The position numbers and the translations under genes are program-made. Below, in pieces: positions 59,001 through 64,000 of a DNA stretch of 64,000 bases; the stretch's first letter is position 1; each line of letters starts with the position of its first letter. The stretch is from assembly GCA_964017145.1 (NCBI GenBank), contig OZ024840.1, positions 3,224,001 through 3,288,000 on the forward strand, given 5' to 3'. The stretch comes from Agrocybe praecox (taxonomy: Eukaryota; Basidiomycota; Agaricomycetes; Agaricales; Agrocybaceae). Under the pieces are notes generated by a model that had not been told where the DNA came from, made no database searches, and saw only the letters and a program-made list of their open reading frames with translations.

Positions 59001-59878
59001 TATCTTCACGAATAGGGAATATGAGATGCTGCTGCGATCTTTGAACCTCCGAAGATTGTCATACGTGATTTTTTCTGGCGAAAAAAATCATTTCCTGACA
59101 CAATTACCGAGTATCCAGGAGAAGCTTGTTGACATCTTCCGAAGTGTAACGGCACCAGTCGTGCTGAGCGAAGTCTTTCTATGCATCCGTGTCCTTCTTT
59201 GCCGTCTTTCGCCTCGTAATATGATCAGTTTTTGGCCCGTTGTTTTGACAGAATTGGTATGTTTGTACTTACCTCAAAGATCCGTCTCTGACGTTTTCCT
59301 ATTACATAGTATCGGGTCCTTGAACAGGCTATGTTGAACCTACCTCCAGATGGGTCCGAAGATCTCCAGCTCATACTTGCTGCATGCAAATGCCTAGACA
59401 CTCTTCTGGTGTTACAAACAGAAGAATTCCAGATGTAAGCCCTACCTAGCTTTCAAGTTTTATGTGACCTTTTCTGAGGACCTCTGCAGACACCAGTGGA
59501 TATTTATTACTGATACGGTAGACGCTGTATACCGGCCTGACAATTGGGCCCCAGAGGCAATGTTGGATCAATTGGCTGAAATTGCTGCCAATTTACTGGT
59601 TGGAGTAGGTTCCTTCCATTTTTTGTCGTCCCTTTTTCTTACCACTATATGGATAGGAAACCTCGAGTTCAAACCAGATAGATAATCCTACCAATCAACG
59701 TATGATGCGTCGACCTTTATTAGCGTCACTTCGCCAAATCGAAAGCATGCGAGATCTGGTTCCATTCCTTTCTAATGTTAGTATAGCTTCCTACGAAAGC
59801 GTATACATGAGTGGGGGGAACGTGGACTGGGAGGCTGTGGAAAAGAGCATCTTAGATGACATGTTCGACGGTCGTTAA
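53056..59878 (+). CDS. DOP1: Dopey (Dop1) family protein, vesicle traffic and polarity
   Basis: A very large gene, roughly 1,900 residues over some twenty exons with short introns. Exon 1 (MSANTSGIEGSS, 53056-53140) joins AYASDPKYKKYIQQVEKCLN at 53220. The Dopey N-terminal region follows: EWADCISFLKQMLKTFQSYT, IPRKLIVAKRLAQCLNPALP, GVHQRALEVYVHILSVLE, LWSSGLFPFFEYAA, GLRPIMKSFIIALLPGLEEE and SLNRRLYTWLLGPDE. The remainder is helical-repeat sequence to FLSNVSIASYESVYMSGGN and SILDDMFDGR-stop. Dop1 works with Mon2 in endosome-to-Golgi traffic, recruiting a flippase. Exon limits in the middle are not listed because many are short. No break was seen. It is convergent with the next gene (198 bp). 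Confidence 0.88.
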
Positions 59879-60076
59879 TGAGAACTTTGGGAGCTTTGTC
59901 TTTTATTTATTTGCATATCATATAACGAGATACCCTTGGACATCACTGCAGATTTTGAGTTCCTGTGAATGGTATGCTTGCGCTGGTATCCAGACATGGT
60001 TCCAATAAATTATATGGGTAAAAACAAGACAATATATCACGAAGTACATGACGATGTTGCCGGAGATGGAACACAA

Positions 60077-61435
60077 TTAGAAGTCTCCCCAGTTTCGGCG
60101 GAACTTGTACTGCATACGAGTACTCTGGCTTAGTCTCAGATATAAGAAGTAGTAATGAGAAAATACACAGTACCTTGTAGGGAAGGTTTTTCCTGCGCAA
60201 AAAGACATAAATCACAACTTCTGTAACAAATTTGACCATCAACATACCTCAACTTGTCGCTTGAATCAGTAGGAGTTTTATACCCTCCTTCACCAGTCCC
60301 CCATTCTCCTCTGCGAGCTCCTTCACTCGCGACGTCCTTGTATTTGACTTCAGGTTCTTGTTTCTCCGGTGGTGGTACCCTCGTTACTGGTTTGGTATTG
60401 GTGGACGCCTGTGCTGCAGCTTCCGCCTCTGCAGCCTTTTTCAAGGCAGCTGCGATGGCCGCAGCTTCCTCTTGTGCCTTCACAAATTCATCTACTGTCA
60501 CACCCTGAAACTCTGCTTCGCGTTCAGTTTCTTTGCGTTCGATAGACTCATGTTGTGCGAAATGCTCCATGTCTTCTGGGTGGGTATAAGATTCGTCCGT
60601 CTGCGTTTCAGGGGTAGAGTGGAATTGTTCTGGTTTAAAGAGTTAGTCCCGCGTTGCAGAGATAAGTCGGTAGTGATTATTCGAACCTTCGTGATGTAAA
60701 AAGAACTCTGTAGAATGCGGCATAAGATTCATGAATCGTAAGGGAGACTTCGCATTGACGCACCGCTCTCAACATCGTAGTGATGACCTTCTGCGCCTAG
60801 CCCATAGAAATTTGGTAGACCGTCCAAGCCCACCTTCTCCAATTCTTCCGGCGACACTAAACCATCACCATTAAGGTCAAGTAACTGGAGCACGGATGAA
60901 ACGATATGGTCCGCCTTTTTCTGGTGTTCAATGTCGTCCTACGGAAAAGAGAAGTCAATGAAGGGGTCGTGCCACTTTTGATATTATACATACCTTTGAT
61001 TTCTTCTGCGAGTAGACATGATGAACGCCGTAGATTGCCTCGATTTCCGCCTTCTCCCAGAAACCATTGCTACAGTCCATTAGATGCGAAGTTCGGTTTA
61101 ACAAATCAGTGGCATTTGAGTATGTACCTGTTCAAATCATGCAGTTGGAAGAAACTGCCAGCATCGAAGGAGTCGCTGTATCGACTAGGTCAGTATGGGC
61201 ATACACAAATTTCATGGCGGGTCATACATGTGATGCTCTGAGGACATCTGTTCAATTGAAGATTTCAGCTACGACATGGCCTGAAAGTAGTAGCTCATTT
61301 AGCAAGAAGACGTACGTGTCGCTGTGCATATTGTTGTATTGTCTCTCCTGCAGCTGGTCCACTGTTCTCGTGTCCTCCGTGGCCAAGAGCGCCTTGAGTG
61401 AGCCCAAGAAGTGATAAGCAGAGCAGTTTATACAT
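60077..61435 (-). CDS. SSP120: secretory-pathway EF-hand protein (Ssp120/nucleobindin-like)
   Basis: ATG 61435 starts a signal peptide (MYKLLCLSLLGLTQGALG) followed by HGGHENSGP. Two EF-hand loops are visible. One is DLNSNGFWEKAE, assembled across an intron near 61070-61140; the other is DLNGDGLVSPEE at 60870. Both have the acidic and Gly positions needed for calcium. Then come GLPNFYGLGAEGHHYDVE, a Glu/Ala-rich coiled coil (AQEEAAAIAAALKKAAEAEA) and short last exons ending KNLPYK-YKFRRNWGDF-stop at 60077. The layout matches fungal Ssp120 proteins, which are luminal partners in ER-Golgi cargo traffic. About 270 residues, about nine exons. Confidence 0.8.
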
Positions 61436-61776
61436 GATCGTCCCTTCAAGTACTAGGTCGTGAAGGCCTGCAAAGCGGCTCAATACTCTGAACAAGGGGC
61501 CATATTAGCTTAGTCAGCACACCATAAAAAGGCTAGACTCGCGACCAGTACGTTAGGTGGTGAGAGGGAAAAATAGGGGTCACCCTTAATTATCAAGATA
61601 TAAATTACACAGAAACTCTCATAAAAATATTGTGAATTATCCTAGTACGATGAACAGCGATGTAAAGAGAGTGTTCGATTGTAAAGACCGACGAGACAGG
61701 CTACATATTACTAAGTCCGAAATTTTATACAACTACCAAAATCCCTATAAAGTAAAAATTCTATATGACAGATCTC

Positions 61777-63051
61777 CTACCACGCAGCAAATAACCAACC
61801 AAAGATGCCGACAAAGAGTGTGAATTCGAAGATCCATAATTGAGTGGCCAAATTAGAAGCGGTTCGAATACCACTCCCAGGAAGAGCTGGCCATGTGGTG
61901 GCAGGCAATTGGGTCGGATTATCTGCCCCGTTGACTGTATTCAATGTAATGGTGGGTGTTGAGGAAGTAACGTTCTCTGTATGAACGGTCTTTGCTCCGA
62001 GATACAATTCGCCCAAAGTGTTCAATCCTCCTTCTGCAGTCAACATACCTAACATCCAAGGATCAGCCTATTTGTTTAGAGCGTGTGGGATGGAACTCAC
62101 TCATATGCTGGGTGTTTGGATCCGATGGTCGCTGGATAGATGTCAGGATAATGCATGAAGGTCCAGGAAAGTTAACTCACGAAGAAGCCGAACCAAGCGT
62201 ACCGCTCGATCCAAGGTGTACGATCAAGGAAAGACAGTGTCTGATTCATAAAGTCAAGAACGACTGAAGAGATAGTAGATAATGCTTCAGGATGTTATCA
62301 AGTAGACACAGATGAGAGTACTTACCTGAATCATTCGTCGACGTTTCCGCATATTCGGTGATCCAGAGTGGATACTGCGGAAATGCGTTATGGACGTCAC
62401 CAACGTAGTCCGCAAAACTCTGGAAACCGCTGCCGTACCTAATTAATTTCGAATGTTAACAGTGATATGAAAACTAGAGATACAAAGAAGGCCTCACCAA
62501 TGAACAGGTAGGAAATCGATGGTGCAGTTGGTGCATGCGCTTAGGAAAGACGTTAGCCACGGCCTGCCACTTCCTGCTGCTGTCACAGCTGGACCACCGA
62601 GACGGAGACCCTGAGCTTTGAGGGGTTCCAGGAACTGCATCCACAAGCTTGCGGCTTCTTCTGGAAGCATGTTTGATTCCTGGATATTATCTGGTTCATT
62701 GAAGCCCTAAAATACGATATCTTTGTCAATAAAATGTGTTGGGGTTGAAGAAAATGGGCGGACCAATATTGTGTTTGATCCCAAGATTTTAACTGTTGAT
62801 GAGAAACCATCTATTGCAGCAGACCCCCATTGCATCGGAACGTATGGGATATTAGAGGTAGCAAGGTAATCGGGAGGTAGTGAGGCCCAGTTATATTGCC
62901 ATGAGATCAAACTTTTCGTCTGGTTTGCATTGATAATATCTCCTGGAACAGTGGAGCTAAAGCCTATGCCACGCTTTGGATTTTTTGTAGTAGCAGCGAC
63001 AGTCAATGAGACGAAGAAAACGAGGGGGAGGAGAGAGATGCGAGACAGCAT
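61777..63051 (-). CDS. GH128 (Asl1-like) beta-1,3-glucanase, probably GPI-anchored
   Basis: Signal peptide MLSRISLLPLVFFVSLTVAA from ATG 63051 (an in-frame ATG at 63093 is less good). The catalytic core follows: KRGIGFSSTV, ISWQYNWASLP, VPMQWGS, then GFNEPDN at about 62700 (acid/base Glu), LGGPAVTAAGSGRPWL, CTNCTIDFLPVHWYG, PLWITEYAETS at about 62350 (nucleophile Glu) and TPWIERYAWFGFF. This is the glycosyl hydrolase catalytic core of family 128. After a Thr/Ser-rich stretch the protein ends in a hydrophobic tail (LWIFEFTLFVGIFGWLFAAW) with small residues before it, as in GPI-anchored wall enzymes. It has five or six exons with short introns. The likely role is cell-wall glucan cleavage in growth or fruiting. 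Confidence 0.87.
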
Positions 63052-63596
63052 CTTGGAGATCAAGGAGCGAGGGCAAGAAAGCGGATGAATCAAAGTACAT
63101 GGGCTTGTATATAAGGGAGATCCATTATTGACCCATCAACGGGATAGACAGAAGTCTTCCGAGGTAAGTGACACATCGTGAGACGTGGTCAGGGCGAACT
63201 GTCTATCTCGAAGCGTATGAATTTATAGACAGAAAGAAGACGTGGTCTTTGTTCCTGAAGAGAGAGCAGTAGGCCCAGATTTTGATAACATCTCTGTGCT
63301 TGTTCAAGCCTCAGTAGGATAGTTCAGAGTTGTTGAAAAACTGTGAAAGAATTGGTGAAATCGAGGAACAGAAGGGTGGACAGCATGCATGTCCGAAGTC
63401 ATGATATGTCAATGTCCGCTCTACAAAATTGATGATCGGCCTGGCCAGAGCACCTGTGTCCATACTGCGGGTTTATCGAACTGTACATTTATCCGTCTAT
63501 CGGTAGACGTGTGTGTGAGTGTAAGTGCAGAGAACAGTAGATTGCGCACGACAATCATAGCTCAGCATAGCTCCTCTGCCGACGGAGATCAAATTT
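63052..63596. other. upstream region of the GH128 gene
   Basis: It contains the GH128 promoter region but no supported coding sequence. Short frames on both strands have no motif. Confidence 0.45.
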
Positions 63597-64000
63597 TCAT
63601 GGCTTAGATAAGCAATCAACAGGCACAGGAACTTGACTGGAAATACCACTCTTAAGAGGGTCCGTCCACAGTCCCTCAAGTTCCTTCCCATCTCCAGCCC
63701 AGGCTGCCCATCCCTCTCCAATCTGTGGGTATTAAATCCGCTCCGTGTAACTCGCCACAAAATCCGCTTATTGCCTCGAGCCATGAGCCAAACATAGTGC
63801 TCGCCATGACATTCGACAATATTCGGAATCCTGCTCCAACGGTCTTCTTCAATCTCCTCATGTCCCGACTCATGTCAGATTCTTATTGCCGGCTGTGATT
63901 TTAATCATGCACATTGCACAGCTCGCTCCCCGTTTGACTCGAGTGTTAGTGGTGCCTAAACTGAAAGCTACACGCGGCATTCTCGGACTTATTTCCCGCG
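63597..64000 (-). CDS. possible C-terminal part of a gene running off the right edge
   Basis: On the minus strand a last exon begins after CCCACAG at 63722 and reads IGEGWAAWAGDGKELEGLWT, DPLKSGISSQ and PVPVDCLSKP-stop (63597). Upstream, EEIEEDRWSRIPNIVECHGE and HYVWLMARGNKRILWRVTRS look coding in another phase, so an intron or frameshift separates them. The only GT between them would make an intron of about 29 nt, too short to be convincing. Product unknown. Confidence 0.35.

Overview
The window is eukaryotic and fungal, most likely from an agaricomycete (mushroom-forming basidiomycete). Genes are split by many 45-60 nt GT-AG introns. Core genes are dense and fungal in type (FIP1, DOP1, BMT5, HAT2/MSI1, ATP synthase subunit e, GH128). 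The accessory part carries families typical of Agaricomycetes: a KDZ transposase fused to a C48 protease, MYND-finger proteins and a JmjC protein. All exon joins given here were worked out by eye from reading frame and splice sites.

Two compartments are visible. Bases 1 to about 39 kb are accessory: long gene-poor stretches, transposons, tandem duplications and broken genes. From left to right this part holds the end of a GH17-type glucanase; a large minus-strand gene split by a 1.7 kb insertion; a small accessory gene; a minus-strand cluster of two tandem MYND proteins and one member of an unknown family; a fold-back repeat into which an intact Ty1/copia element (identical 461 bp LTRs, CTTCA target duplication) has jumped; a JmjC gene disrupted by an 858 bp terminal-inverted-repeat element; two more members of the unknown family; a duplicated block of 0.9 kb repeats; a KDZ transposase gene with its own Ulp1-like protease domain; and a decayed GH17 pseudogene. 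From about 39.7 kb to the right edge the genome is compact and conserved: ING/PHD protein, FIP1, RAMP4/YSY6, BMT5, mitochondrial uL10m, HAT2/MSI1-type WD40 protein, ATP synthase subunit e, GFA-domain protein, one unrecognised basic/acidic nuclear-type protein, DOP1, an Ssp120-like EF-hand protein and a GPI-anchored GH128 glucanase.

The core genes are ordinary housekeeping neighbours (chromatin, mRNA 3' processing, rRNA modification, mitochondrial translation and energy, secretory traffic, cell wall) and are not one pathway. The accessory block is where novelty is likely. Two of its genes (the large left gene and the JmjC gene) can be shown to have been interrupted, because removing the insert plus one target-site copy rejoins the reading frame exactly. 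One small inverted-repeat element family has left three traces, two of them at or in the JmjC gene. GH17 relics lie on both sides of the block, and a similar inverted motif sits near both of its ends (about 1.1 kb and 37.0 kb). This suggests, but does not prove, that the block was inserted into a GH17 locus.
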